Below are positions 48,012 through 59,169 of a DNA stretch of 64,000 bases, piece after piece (within the stretch, counting starts at the first letter, position 1; every line of letters starts with the position of its first letter). Source of the DNA: Laguncularia racemosa (taxonomy: Eukaryota > Streptophyta > Magnoliopsida > Myrtales > Combretaceae). A program made the position numbers and the translations under genes. The DNA lies in the NCBI GenBank assembly GCA_037954665.1, contig JBBMOL010000134.1:806001-870000 (forward strand). Direction: 5' to 3'. The notes under the pieces are model-generated. The model was not told where the DNA came from. It made no database searches and was given only the letters and a program-made list of their open reading frames with translations.

Positions 48012-51000
48012 CCAACTCTTATCCGTAACTGCAAAGGAATCCTATAGCAAATCAAAATGAAAACTTGTTTTACAATACTCTTGTTGGGGAAAAAAGTGCA
48101 ACTAATAATGTTTGACACACATATAATGAAAACATAAGTTCTTAAATGGTAAACATATGATGAACTTTATTTTAAAGTAAATTAGACTTGAAATGATAAA
48201 CATATAAGCATTTAAATTGTGAACTTGTAAGTTTACTTAGTTTGGAAATATAAGGGCCCTAAAGAATTAGTGAAAATGCTAATAAAACTCCCATATGTAC
48301 CATAAAAGAAAAAAAAAAATCCACATTAAGTCAATCCATCCAGTCAACACTATAGATATATGTCGAATGCTATAGACATGACATTGAGTATGATATCTAA
48401 TAAATTAGACTGAAAACATCTCATCTTTCACTTATTATTCTTCTTCAATACAAAGAACTATCAAGCCTACAACATGGTCTTTATCAAACAAGATCAAGCA
48501 AAGACATAAAAAAAATCATAAATTACACTTCAAGTTAACACTGACTAGGCTTTAACCATAAGGAGACAATAATGCTTATCAAAGACAACAAAGATGAAGC
48601 ATTGCTAAACCCCTTACCAATCCAACTTATTGTCTAAGCATTATTGTTATTGTGCTTAGGCAAAATGTCAAAATCAAATGCTAATGGTCATAGCTATGCC
48701 TTTATATACAAGATATGAATATGCATTGCTACAAGGAAATACACCACAAGCCAACATAGCAAAGTCAACAGATGTTGCTGACTTTATGTGAGTTGAATGA
48801 ATCAATTGAGCAACCTATACCTCTTCAACAAAAAACTAATTCAATTTTATTAACAAAAACAACTGCAAGAGCAACAACAACATCAACAGCACCTTCTCTA
48901 CCTACAACAGCAATAGAATTTGCACTTGAAGAGCCAAACCACAATTTTTAACAATAAAAGTTGTGGTGACTTGATAGCTATACAATTTGTTGTTACAAAT
49001 CCAGTTCAATGATTTCCTATATAGGTTCACACAGTTACATCAATTCAATGTCCAAATAACACGAAACAACACATAAGAAGGAGCTCTTTTACCCTTAGAA
49101 GCCATAGAAGAGAACAAAAATGGTAAGCCATAGAATAGAAGAAGCAATTGTTTCCCTTTAGAAGCCACAACCAGCAACTTTAAAAATTAACACTAACTAA
49201 GACTTAACTTCAAATTGTCCTCAAATTCAACCCTTGATTCAATTTTTCTTCCACTTAACGCCAGGAACAATCAATCACAACCCCATGTAATTCAACATAT
49301 AAGAATTTGCTACATAATCTTAATATAGGTCCTTAAATCAACAAATTCCCCAAGAAAAAATAAAATTAAAAAATTAAAACAATCTAAAATCTTAACTTGT
49401 GATTATCCCAATTTCCTAAACTATAAGATACCAAGCAACAATACCTCTATAACTAAACCATGCAAATTCTGTACCATTAAAGTTCCAAAACATATGTGTC
49501 TATAAGCTGATTTTAGCCAGTATCGATCCATCAATCATTCACAATCACAACTCATTATAGTCATACCTTATTTTTGTTATCCTATTATGCTTAATCATTT
49601 GAAATCAACACATACCAAGAGACTCAGATATTACATGATCATAGAGTAAGGCAACTATCATCAAACCAATGAACTAAGATGGTTGGCGTACTTACATGTC
49701 GATGGCATCTTTCTTATTCTCAATCAACCATTCTAGTGTTACACACCTACGCCATGTAACTTAAATTAACATTGATGATTTTTTTAATTTTAGTAGTATA
49801 TGAGCCTTTTTCAATTGCTAAAGCTTAACTTTAATTGGAATTAGTAACCATATACCATCTATTCATTTCAACTAAGATGTACTTTTTTACATAGGAAATT
49901 GAGGGTGACCTACAGCTTATAAGTACACACATATTTAAGGTGACCAGTTTAAACAATTTTGATCATTTAATTTCTTGTAGATTACCTTACTTAATATTTA
50001 GAGTTAAATTATTAATATGTTAACGAAGGCAATGGATCCCTTGCAAGGGAATTTTCCTTAAGAACCATGTTATTTAATTATGTTGTATGGTAATAATTAT
50101 CATGATAAGAATGATAAATGTTAGGATGTGTTGTTGAGGATAGAAAAATTGTAGGGCTTTCTTTTTGTCCAAAGAAAGGTTAATTAGTTTCTCAATTACA
50201 GACCATGATATGGTATGCATCATTATTATGGATTTGACTCCCATGGCAACATTTGTTACTAGACCTTGCTTTAAGGGGTTGTATATGTAACATTATACAC
50301 TCAAACATTAGGGCGTTATACTCAAGAGTACCCTATCTATCACATCTCAATGCCCAAAAGAAAAGGTAATTAATAGGAATTTGACTTCTAAGGCACTCAC
50401 CTCAGCTAGGCTCCAAGGACTATAGAACTTGACACATTAGATATTAAGTTGTCAACTAACCAAGGATTAGATAACCTTTATCCTTGGCTATGACCTACAC
50501 CACCTATCACGCTGTTACTACCTTCTCACTATTCATTGAGTTAAAGAAGCACTAGACAACTCAACTTAGGATGATGTCATGACCCATTCCTACAGTTCAT
50601 ATAACTTATACCTCCCTACTTTAATGTTTTTAGACCTATTTGAATCCCTACCACATTATTGTCTAACCTATTCTTGTCCTAAGCCTCTACCCATCATTTA
50701 AAGGAGGAACCTAACCTACCCTCGTATAGCTTGTCTTCTTTTTCTAAAAATAGAGCTAGTGCCTAAACAACATATGTGTCCCTAACTCCTATAGTTGCGC
50801 ATGAATGTACAAAATTTTCCCTTTTGTTCCTTTACATTTTTACCCTTTTGTAATAATTTGGGAGGGATATTCTGAGATGTACTGTTTAGCCTTTCTCCTT
50901 TTATCCTTGTAACCTTAAGACAAACATTTTGTAAGCTAGATCATCTTGATTATCATTGAATACATTTTAACCCCTTGTTCTTGTGAGTTCGTACTCCAAG

Positions 51001-52354
51001 TTTAGTTTCCTTACTGTTATTAATCCTTTTAGTAAGGATTGTAGCTAGTGACCTCAGGTTACTACTTATGCATATGATCAAGTGGTGATTCTGGCTGTAT
51101 AGTGTTTAGTGGTGAGTGATATCCATCATATTGCTCATGTTTCTACTTAAACCCTCTCCATAACCTTTACACCCTTCTTTGATAATTCAAAGAGTCCACT
51201 TCATGTTCTAACCACCTATTCATGTCTGAGTGATACTCGACTCTTAGGCACATTAGTAACTTGCCACATATATTTGCTTATAAACAAGGGTACATATGTA
51301 TTAGGAATCATCATACAATCTTTGAAACAAGGCATAACTAAACAGCATGGTATCTTAACATCACACAACACAACAGCACAACTTCATTTTGCACACATTC
51401 ACAACCCTATGTTCAATTGATTACATTGGGAATGCAGTAAACAACTTACCTCAAGCGAGCGACATTGTTAGCCTAGAGTCCTTTGGTTCTTCGAATGAGC
51501 TAGTTGTAGATTTCTTGAGCAACTTAGGAAGTTGTGGCTTGTAAATACCTTCAAGATCAAGATCAATAACCTTAAGTAAACCAAACCCCCTTTTCTCCAT
51601 AAAACAGGGCATAACAGGACAACATGGTATCTTAACATCACACAACACAATAGCATAGCTTCATTTTGCACACAATTATGCCCTGTGTTCAATTAATTAA
51701 ATTGGGAAAGGAGTAGACAACTTACCTAGACAGCAAAGCTATTATTGGACGCTAGATGTTGTTCAACCAAAACAAACAAATGGAGAAGTAGTAGCATGCT
51801 ATTGAATAAGAGCAATGCTACTAGTAACGTCAGGAAGCTGCATTTTAAACAAACCCAAAAAAAAAAATTTACAATTACCTAAACAATTTCTTCGAAACCC
51901 TAATTTTTGTGAATGCTTTCTAACAAAAATCATACCTTCATAACAAAATAGGAGTAGGGTTTACGTTTCCTACTCGATATCTGCAATCCTCCATCGAGAG
52001 ATAGCGTTGGCTTGCAGTCCTTTCGTTCTTCAAATCAGCGCGTTGCTGCTTTCTTTCGTCCAAGCGACCTAAGGGAAAGGGATTTCGGAATGCTTCGATG
52101 GATGGAATGAGCTTGCTGGAAGCTGTTTTGGCTGTAAGACCGGTTCAACTCTTCCCTATTTCGCTCCCTTTTTCCCACTCAGCCGGCTTGCCAAAGCATT
52201 TTCTTTTTTTCTTTTTAATAAAATAATTTCCTTTTATTTTAAAAAAGCCCCATCAAATAAAAAAATGGTTTATGACAAAAAAAATTATTTTTTTCATTGA
52301 AATAAAAAATTATGGAAAAATTTATTAAATTATAGTTTATATATTTCACTTTAG
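48012..52354. other. CACTA upstream non-coding region
   Basis: About 4.3 kb between the transposase start and the element's right end. It is AT-rich with poly-A tracts. I see no extra gene. It includes a local direct duplication near 51.33-51.74 kb. The stretch 49.7-51.3 kb has a different base texture and could be a further nested insertion, but no ends were found. The part nearest 52.3 kb should contain the transposase promoter. Confidence 0.5.
51325..51738 (+). repeat. Imperfect direct repeat inside CACTA
   Basis: A block of about 120 bp beginning 'ggcataac..acagcatggtatcttaacatca' at about 51332 recurs at about 51608. Both copies run through 'cacacaacacaa' and 'cttcattttgcacaca' to 'gacaacttacct' or its variant. 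It is likely a tandem duplication with a spacer of about 150 bp. Confidence 0.75.
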
Positions 52355-52473
52355 TTATAAACGCCACTCATGATATATTTTTACAATGTTTAATAAACAT
52401 GACTAAAGTATATTAAAATCAGCGACGTTTGAAAAATATGCAAACACCGCTAAATATAGAAATTCATGTGGTG
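52355..52473. repeat. CACTA right subterminal region
   Basis: Contains fewer and more degenerate motifs than the left side (a GCGACGTTTGAAA and 'ACAATGTTTAATAAACATG'), then 'AACACCGCTAAATATAG' before the terminus. Confidence 0.65.
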
Positions 52474-52490
52474 GAAGAAGAACTAGACAT
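52474..52490 (-). pseudogene. SKP1-like copy 1, first 17 nt of exon 1
   Basis: ATGTCTAGTTCTTC plus the GAA target duplication. It encodes MSSSS like copy 3. The reading resumes in frame at 40695 on the other side of the CACTA element once one copy of the 3-bp duplication is discounted. Confidence 0.9.
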
Positions 52491-53540
52491 GCTTGTGAAC
52501 TGTGAACTTTTGAACAGTGATTTTTGGATTTTAATGTTCAGGATGGCATGCAGTTAGTTTGCATGGGATATAAATAAAGTGACTTGACTCGACCACTCCC
52601 TTATTTGATATGTTTCTCCAACAAGTTTCCCAGAAAGAGAAACCATGCTTCAATGGGGATCACTGTTTGACTCAACCCGACCCAACTTGGTCGATGCCTC
52701 AAATTTTAATGCAACTATATTCAACTTTCAATATTATAGTTAAATACTTTTTGGAATTGAGCTTGAATTTTATGTTGTTCAACTTAATAAGTTCATAAGT
52801 TCAACCAAGATTCAAGTTCAAATGTTAGTCGTATTTGAATCAAGTTTGAACATTAATATTATATTAATAAGAAAATATTTATTATAAAAATAAATTAAAA
52901 CTAAAAAAAAAAAGAAAAACTTGATTAAGTTGACTCTAAACTTTATCTTATAGCATTTTGAATTGAGATTTAGTTTAGAAATCTAATCTTGATCTAACAT
53001 GAGATCATCAAATTATAACTATGACTCAACTCATTTACACTCTTAATCTAAATAATAACACTAAATGTATTTGCAACTTTGATTTTAGTGTGTATAGGTA
53101 TGGACTAGTAATCTAGATAAAGATTCAACAATTCGCATACCGTTCATACCTCAGATTTCGAGATCAAAGTTTGAGGGACTTAAAATTTACTTTAGTAAGT
53201 TTAATGGGTTTTTCTGCATCAATATCAACAATTGGAGAGTTATTTATAATTTTTAAGGGTCATTTATCAAGTTATCAGAGTTTAATAATACTATTGAAAT
53301 CAAAGTTTAAAAGCTATTTGCATTTTTACCAAAAATTAATAAAAGATTCTAGAATCTATCCATGTAGCAATTGAACTCATAAAGATTAAAACTGCTAAGT
53401 AATGTCATGCATGTGAACAGTAAAAGAGATTAAACAGCAACAAGTTAGGCGACTGTGAGCCGATTTATCAATTCTTTTTGGTAGTTAGACCGAGTTTTTC
53501 TCTCTTAATTAACCAGTAATGCTTCCCTGTGTGAAGATAA
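52491..53540 (-). promoter_or_regulatory. SKP1-like copy 1 upstream region
   Basis: Homologous to the region upstream of copy 3 (61391-61560 and 62400-63558). Shared phrases include 'tgtgaact', 'gactcaa(c/t)cc', 'aagattcaag' and 'gtgagccgatttatca'. It presumably carried the promoter of the ancestral gene. No certain TATA box or transcription start can be named. Confidence 0.5.
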
Positions 53541-53659
53541 GGTATGGAATAGCAAGGTTTTTGCTCAAGCTTGATTTTACCTCAAGATGAAAGAGGAGAG
53601 TGGATTTATTTTCATTCAACTCTGTTGGTTCTCTCGCAGCCTCTTTTTTTTTTTTTCAG

Positions 53660-53805
53660 CTTGAGAACATATCTTGGTTTCCTAAAGCTTGATCTGGCAA
53701 TGTCGTGTGCGCAAAAGTTGCAACAAGAAAGTTACAGACGCAATCGAATACGGCTACTGGTGTGGGGGGTGCCAGGAAAACGATGAAACATGCAGTTTGA
53801 GGTTT
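53660..53805 (+). pseudogene. RPA1-like zinc-ribbon fragment A
   Basis: After a T-rich AG acceptor-like site the frame reads RKSCNKKVTDAIEYGYW and then CGGCQENDETCSLRF. This is the zinc-ribbon part of the C-terminal DNA-binding domain of replication protein A large subunit, a single-strand DNA binder. The first cysteine of the usual CXXC has become arginine. Upstream, ISW-F and a stop replace the expected ISFIKPDT-type lead-in. No other RPA1 exons are near, so it is an isolated exon remnant. Confidence 0.75.
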
Positions 53806-54841
53806 AAAAAAAAAATGTTCCACTGCTGGAAATCTGGCTATGCTGTAGCGTAATGGAGAAGAGAATCTGTTTTGCTATTTGATGATGATATAGGCAATGC
53901 TTAGAATTGTTGAAGAGCACAACTCTGGAGATCGCATGGTAATATGGTCCAGAGGAGAACTGGAAAAAAGTAAACAGATTCGTCTTATTGAGCTAACAAG
54001 GCAAGAGCAGGAAAGTGAAAAGAGGAAAGAAGGGGTTCACGGTTATAACTGGGATATGAGAAAAGCAAGCCATGCTAAACTGGAACAAAAGAGAATGCCC
54101 CACCACCATAATGGACTACACAAAATCAAGCCTCGTTTGACCTACAAGAGAAGTGCGTGCCCACTCTCTTGCGCTTGAATCCAAGCCACATATAATAATG
54201 ATCAATCAATGCAAATCTCCGGATCAAAATCCTTGTCAAATAACAACTCTCGAGCACACATATCATCGCATAAAGTCTAATTGCACTCTTTGAAATGGCA
54301 TTTGAAAGTGATCAAACGAGGAACCTCGCGTGATTGCTATTAACTGTTAGATTATATGGTAGAATAGTTGATTGGTCACACGTGTCCTATCTAGCACGTG
54401 CTGATATATACACATATAAATACACAACTGAATTAACAGAAATAACATACAATTTTCCGCTGAACTACAACTTCCATATTTCTCCACTACACTCTCCTCC
54501 AGACCTCTGTTTTCAATCCTCTGTTTCATTCTTCTTCTTGTTCTGTTCTTTAAAGCATTCAAGGATGAACCTTTCAATATTAACGCATAAATCTACTGAG
54601 AATCTCAGGATATATAGCATCTAAGCATCAATTACAAGAGAAACTTGAAATATACTAGTCATTATCAATATGTCATATGGGCATAAGCCATATGATTAAA
54701 AATTTGTGTTTATGGCTCCGAGAGTCAGACAGAGAGCAAAGTGTTCCACGAGGAGATTGAACCGAATACAAAGCAAACTGGCATATTTTTTAACATAGTG
54801 AAGAGTAGTAATACTTCATCATTTATCGGGTTATGTAATAT

Positions 54842-55015
54842 CTACTCAAAAGCCCATTGGTTCTCCCTCCTAAGCTCTTCGTCCTCTTCAGGTGTGAATG
54901 CATTCTTCAAATCGAACGTTTTGCGTATCTCTTCTGGAGTTTTTCCCCTGATCATATCCGCCACGGCTTGACAGGTCAATTGCAGTAGGCTCTCAATTTC
55001 TAAGAAGTTTGATGC
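54842..55015 (-). pseudogene. SKP1-like copy 2, orphan exon 2
   Basis: A perfect 174-bp second exon: CAG acceptor, then ASNFLEIESLLQLTCQAVAD through TPEEIRKTFDLKNAFTPEED to ENQWAFE and TAG. This is the F-box-binding C-terminal helix region of SKP1. The intron continues upstream on this strand to about 55170 and then sequence identity with the other copies stops. Exon 1 and promoter are missing, so it cannot make SKP1 on its own. Exon 2 differs from copy 3 at only three bases. Confidence 0.9.
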
Positions 55016-55170
55016 CTGAAATAGGACACGAAACAACAATAAGAACATGCATAAAACTAGCAGCATAATAAAAACAGGAGTTTGTCTATAGTTTTACTAA
55101 AGACATAAAAGAAGTTGAAATTGAATGGTTTTTGAAGGATTATAGTGAAATATATAGGACTATGAGCAAC

Positions 55171-56490
55171 TATCACGCCCCAAAAGGAGCTTAAAAGTTT
55201 TCACTAAAAGCTATCATATCACGTGCTTATTCGTTATATGATAATCGCTTTGCAAGTCAGAGGTCACAAAATTCTAATTAAATATTCAATTAATTACAAC
55301 TAATTATATTACATATGATCATATAATAAGAATATAACTACGGATTCTTATGTTTCACAGTCAACCAAAATCACAGAAAATCGAAATCCACTACCAAAAC
55401 AATAAAATAGAAAAACACATCTAACTTTTACAAATTTTATTCCTACATTGAATTCCTGAGAAAAAAAAAATTATCTAAGAATTCTACTAATACATATTTT
55501 AACAAGATAAATTAACCTGTTCAAATACAATAATTACAAAATTGAATGCCTCTAGCATTTCAATATCTCATTCAATCTATTATGTATTCATTGGAATAAA
55601 TCACAACAATATCTCAGAGGTAGGCCTCATTCAAGTCTTACCTTAATACAGATGGAAAATCTCACCTATCTATATTTAAAATAATTTCAACATTTGTCCA
55701 TTTGTATTCTATCATAAATTTATAGAGAAGTTCTTTCGAACTCTCAACCTTTACTTCTAATCCCAAAAATTTCGCAACAAAATTTGCTTAGCGAAATACG
55801 GTGCCTATCTAGTAAGTTTACATTGTCATGACTTGCATCAAACAATCTATAGGAGGGTGAGCTAAATTGCCCAGTGAGATAGGAGTGCAATATTTCAATA
55901 TTGTTTACACGCACAAGCAATTTCAAACAAGTTTTCAAATCATATACTATGCATGGGCAATCATATGAATGCAACATCGTACGCAGTTTTCCGGTAACTA
56001 ACATTAAGTCTAGGGTTTATACCCCTCTTGACCTTTGGTTAGGGATTCGAATCATACCATCAATGCCCAGGTCTTAACTCAATTAATTACTCTTATCTCT
56101 TTATTAGAAATTATTTCTTAATTTCAATGTCATAAGCTCTAATGTTACTCATACACCGAGCAATAAATACCCTCAAGAACAGACCAGACTCGGAATCGTC
56201 AAGGTGCGGTAATCCCCTAATCACTTAATTCGTACTTGGCGAAACAGTAATCTTCTTATTACTTTCGATGCGTCATATAGCTGTGATGACCTTCAACACA
56301 ATACAATATCTTGTGCAATGTATGTCAAATTTTATTTAAGTCAGAATAATTAGTTTATTATTTTAAGGCGATCACATAAGATATAATCACATCAATGGCA
56401 AAAATGTAGAAAACATCAGGCATTTACAATCACGAATACATATTTATTTATTTATTTATTTTTCTTGTCTCTAAGACAAGATGTCACTTT
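55171..56490. other. Unidentified insertion replacing SKP1-like copy 2 exon 1
   Basis: Non-coding sequence beginning TATCACGCCCC, reminiscent of the CACGCCCC starts of some plant LTRs. It contains 'ggattcgaatc', a B-box-like word, at about 56045. No matching second end was found. It lies between a broken SKP1 intron and a truncated Copia, so it may be part of a larger rearranged insertion. Confidence 0.35.
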
Positions 56491-58819
56491 TTTTTTTATT
56501 ATTGAGGACTTTGCATAAGCAACATTACATCGATTATAGATGTCTTCCAAGGTTCTTATGCCTTTGATCACATCTCCTTTTTTTCTTTTTTACAATCCTC
56601 AAGATTAGTTTGAGGAAATTCGTGAAATTGCTCATAACTATTAGTCAACTTAAGAGTTGATGAATCCATTTTGTTCCAATCCCACTCACTTCCTTCATCT
56701 ACACTCCCAAAAACTTTCAGATGTGATACACTAAGGTTAACTCCAAACCACACTTTAAATGAAGTCCTTTCCTTCATAGCCTTAGTTAACAGTTTGTTCT
56801 AGAGATGCACAGCCATGTTGATAGCTTTAGCCCACAAGATTTTTAGCAAATTCTTCTCGAACAGAAGACATCTTGCCATATTCATCAAAGACCTGTTCTT
56901 CCTTTTGCTTACACCATTTTGTTGAGGTGTATAAGTGGCGTTTAGTTGATGATGGATCCCAACTTCTTCTAAATATTCCTTAAACTAATTTGAAGTATAT
57001 TCAGTTCCATTATTTGATCATGGAGCTAGATTGTTTCTCAACCGAGGCTTTAAATTTTTTAAACATGGTGAAGACCTCTAATTTTTATTTGAGAAAAAAT
57101 ACCCAACAATATCTAAAGTAATCATCAACAAATAACAAGAAATACTTACTCCCATTATACGAAGGAATACTCATAGCCGTACACATGTCTGAATGGATCA
57201 ACTCTAATTTTTTAAGAGCTCTCCAAGCTTGGCCAATTGGAAATGAATGTTGGACAAATTTTCCATGCTAGCACATCACACATACTGCCATCCTCTATCA
57301 CATGTGTCATTCCTACAACCAAGTTCTTCTTACTTAACAATTCTAGAGTCTTAAAATTTGTATGCGTAAATCTCTTATACCACAAGGATGTCTCTTCTTT
57401 AAGACTCAAACAAAAATCAACCTCAAACTTAATTTAAACCAAAGGAAAACATCTCCTATTCATTTTAACAAAAAACATAATTGGACCATTGGAATTGCTA
57501 ATCTCACACATTTTATTCTTGAACATAACCACATAGCTACTCTCCAACAACTGACTAATTGATAGTAAATTGTGGCTTATCTCAAGGACATAAAGAACAT
57601 CATAAATGGTTTTAGTACCTGAGATTGATCCAACATGAACAGCTCCTTTTCCTTCAACGTTAACAAGTCTTCCATCTCTAAGCCTAACCTTAGAGGAGTA
57701 GCTAGTGTGAAGGTCTTCAAAACTACTTAGATTAGCTGTCATGCGATGTGTACAACCACTATCCATCAACCACACATTAGTATTTTCAATGGAGACACTG
57801 CATTCCTTAACTTCTGTGGCTGCAAATAGATTTTCTTCCTAGTAATCAGATTGTTCTATTGCTTGGGTTGTTTGTGCATGAGGCTGCTAATCACACTTGG
57901 CTCTACACACCTTCTCAACATGGCCAAATTGTTTGCAACTTCTACATTGCACTTTAGGTCTGAGGTAACAATAATTTTCTGTGTGGTTCGTCTTTTTATA
58001 ATAAAGACATGGTGGATACTTATCCTTCTTACTTTTTCATTTTCCTTGTTTCTTGACTTTTCCTTTCTTGTAAGTGACTTGACTTCTTGATCCTTTTTCC
58101 TATGGTTAGGCTACCACAAGAGCTTTTTCACTTGAGTTTTCTTCTTCCCTAAATTCCTTTCTCCATTCCACGGCCAAAAGAGCATTCATCAAATTTGCCA
58201 AGGTGATTTGTGACATATCCTAAGTGTCTTCAAGGGAGAAGATTTTTGCTTCAAAGTGCTTTGGAAGAGTCACCATGATTTTCTCCACAACTAGTCTTTC
58301 TTCCGACTGTTCTCCAAGCATTTTGATCTAATCAACGCTCTTCATGATCCTATCAAAGTACTCCTTCACTTTCTCTATGTCTTTCATCTTCAACAGCTCA
58401 AACTCCTTTATGAAATTGAAGACATGCATCTGTTTCATCTTCTTGAAGCCTTGGTATTCCATTTTCAACTTTTCCTAAGTTTCATGAGCTGATTCACAAG
58501 CTATGATCTTGGTGTAAATGGAATCGAAGATTGCTGCATGGAAATAGGATAACACTCATGGACCTTTCGCAACATCCTCCTCATGTTGTCTGATTTGTTG
58601 TAATGTGGGATTTTCCCTCAAAGTGAGAACGGCTTTATCTTCTTCAACATAAGTCCACAGCCCAAGTCTTTTGAGATAAGCCTTCATCTTCACTGCCCAC
58701 ACATGATAATTCTCACTATTAAAGTGAGGAGGTAGAGAGAAACAGTAGAACTGGAAGCCATGATTTTCGTTTTTCCTTTTTGTGTGTTTTTCATGTTTCT
58801 CACAGTCCCTTAAGAACAG

Positions 58820-58835
58820 GAGAGCACTGATACCA
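58820..58835 (-). other. Copia-III primer-binding site
   Basis: TGGTATCAGTGCTCTC on the minus strand, two bases from the LTR. It is a tRNA-Met-type site with a variant second half. Confidence 0.8.
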
Positions 58836-58837
58836 AT

Positions 58838-59163
58838 TGATAGAAACAATTAGGAAAAAGAAAAGCAGCAGCAAAAAAGGAAGCAAAAATAATTCGCAAC
58901 AAAACAGAGGAAGAAGTTCTGCTACTTCACTAATTGAGTTTGATCTTATATACATAAACAAAGTTTGGTAATCAAACTTCCTTGATTGATTGAAAGTTTG
59001 TCCATCAAACTAAGCTAAAGGATAAGCTCCTCCATGCCTATCAATAGTACAAGTTATGGAGGATCAGATTTTCAAAAAAGAAAAAGTACAAACAGCAGCA
59101 GCAACAGCAATGGCAACGTTGGAAACAGAGGAGCCCTGTTCACTTCTGGTTACAGCAACAACA
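58838..59163 (-). repeat. Copia-III 5' LTR
   Basis: Starts TGATAGAAACAATTAGG and ends CAACAACA on the plus strand. It resembles the LTR at 63559-63891 with several small indels. It is rich in CAGCAG and CAACAA words. Confidence 0.85.
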
Positions 59164-59169
59164 CAAGAT

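Larger units (their letters stand above)
40696..52473 (-). mobile_element. CACTA (En/Spm) DNA transposon, 11.8 kb
   Basis: Inserted into SKP1-like exon 1 with a 3-bp target duplication GAA (40693-40695 and 52474-52476), the size typical for CACTA. The left terminus reads CAATACAAGAATTTC and the inverted right terminus CACCACATGAATTTC. Both are one or two changes from the usual CACTACAAGAA form. Subterminal regions hold repeated CGTTTAAACG motifs. On the minus strand it carries a TNP2-type transposase gene followed by a Transposase_24-type gene, the usual En/Spm order. Both genes are broken. Confidence 0.95.
53541..55130. repeat. Segmental duplication, unit A
   Basis: Matches 59170-60515 along its whole length, except for about 250 bp (54333-54584) absent from the other unit. 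In unit A that extra stretch is bordered by TATTAAC on both sides, suggesting short-repeat deletion in unit B. It contains the RPA1-like fragment and SKP1-like exon 2. Confidence 0.9.
56490..59163 (-). mobile_element. Copia-III, truncated at its 3' side
   Basis: From the right: a 326-bp 5' LTR, then a primer site, Gag (58556-58849, HFNSENYHVWAVKMKAYLKR) and a zinc knuckle at about 57890-57950 (CRSCKQFGHVEKVC). Protease follows at 57434-57775 (MDSGCTHRM), then GAG-pre-integrase at 57212-57409 and decayed integrase to about 56.6 kb. A piece like RTLEDIYNRCNVAYA at about 56500-56555 lies before RT. RT, RNase H and the 3' LTR are absent. Several stops and at least one frame change are present. 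Its LTR belongs to the same family as the one at 63559-63891. Confidence 0.88.

Noticed and set aside
53897..54178. Lysine- and glutamate-rich 93-codon plus-strand frame
   Set aside because: Broken by stops in the duplicate unit B and matches nothing I recognise; probably open by chance in A.
55166..56523. Identical GCAAC at 55166-55170 and 56519-56523, as if flanking a solo LTR
   Set aside because: The right copy lies inside Copia-III pol reading frame, and the enclosed sequence lacks TG...CA ends, so the match is probably chance.
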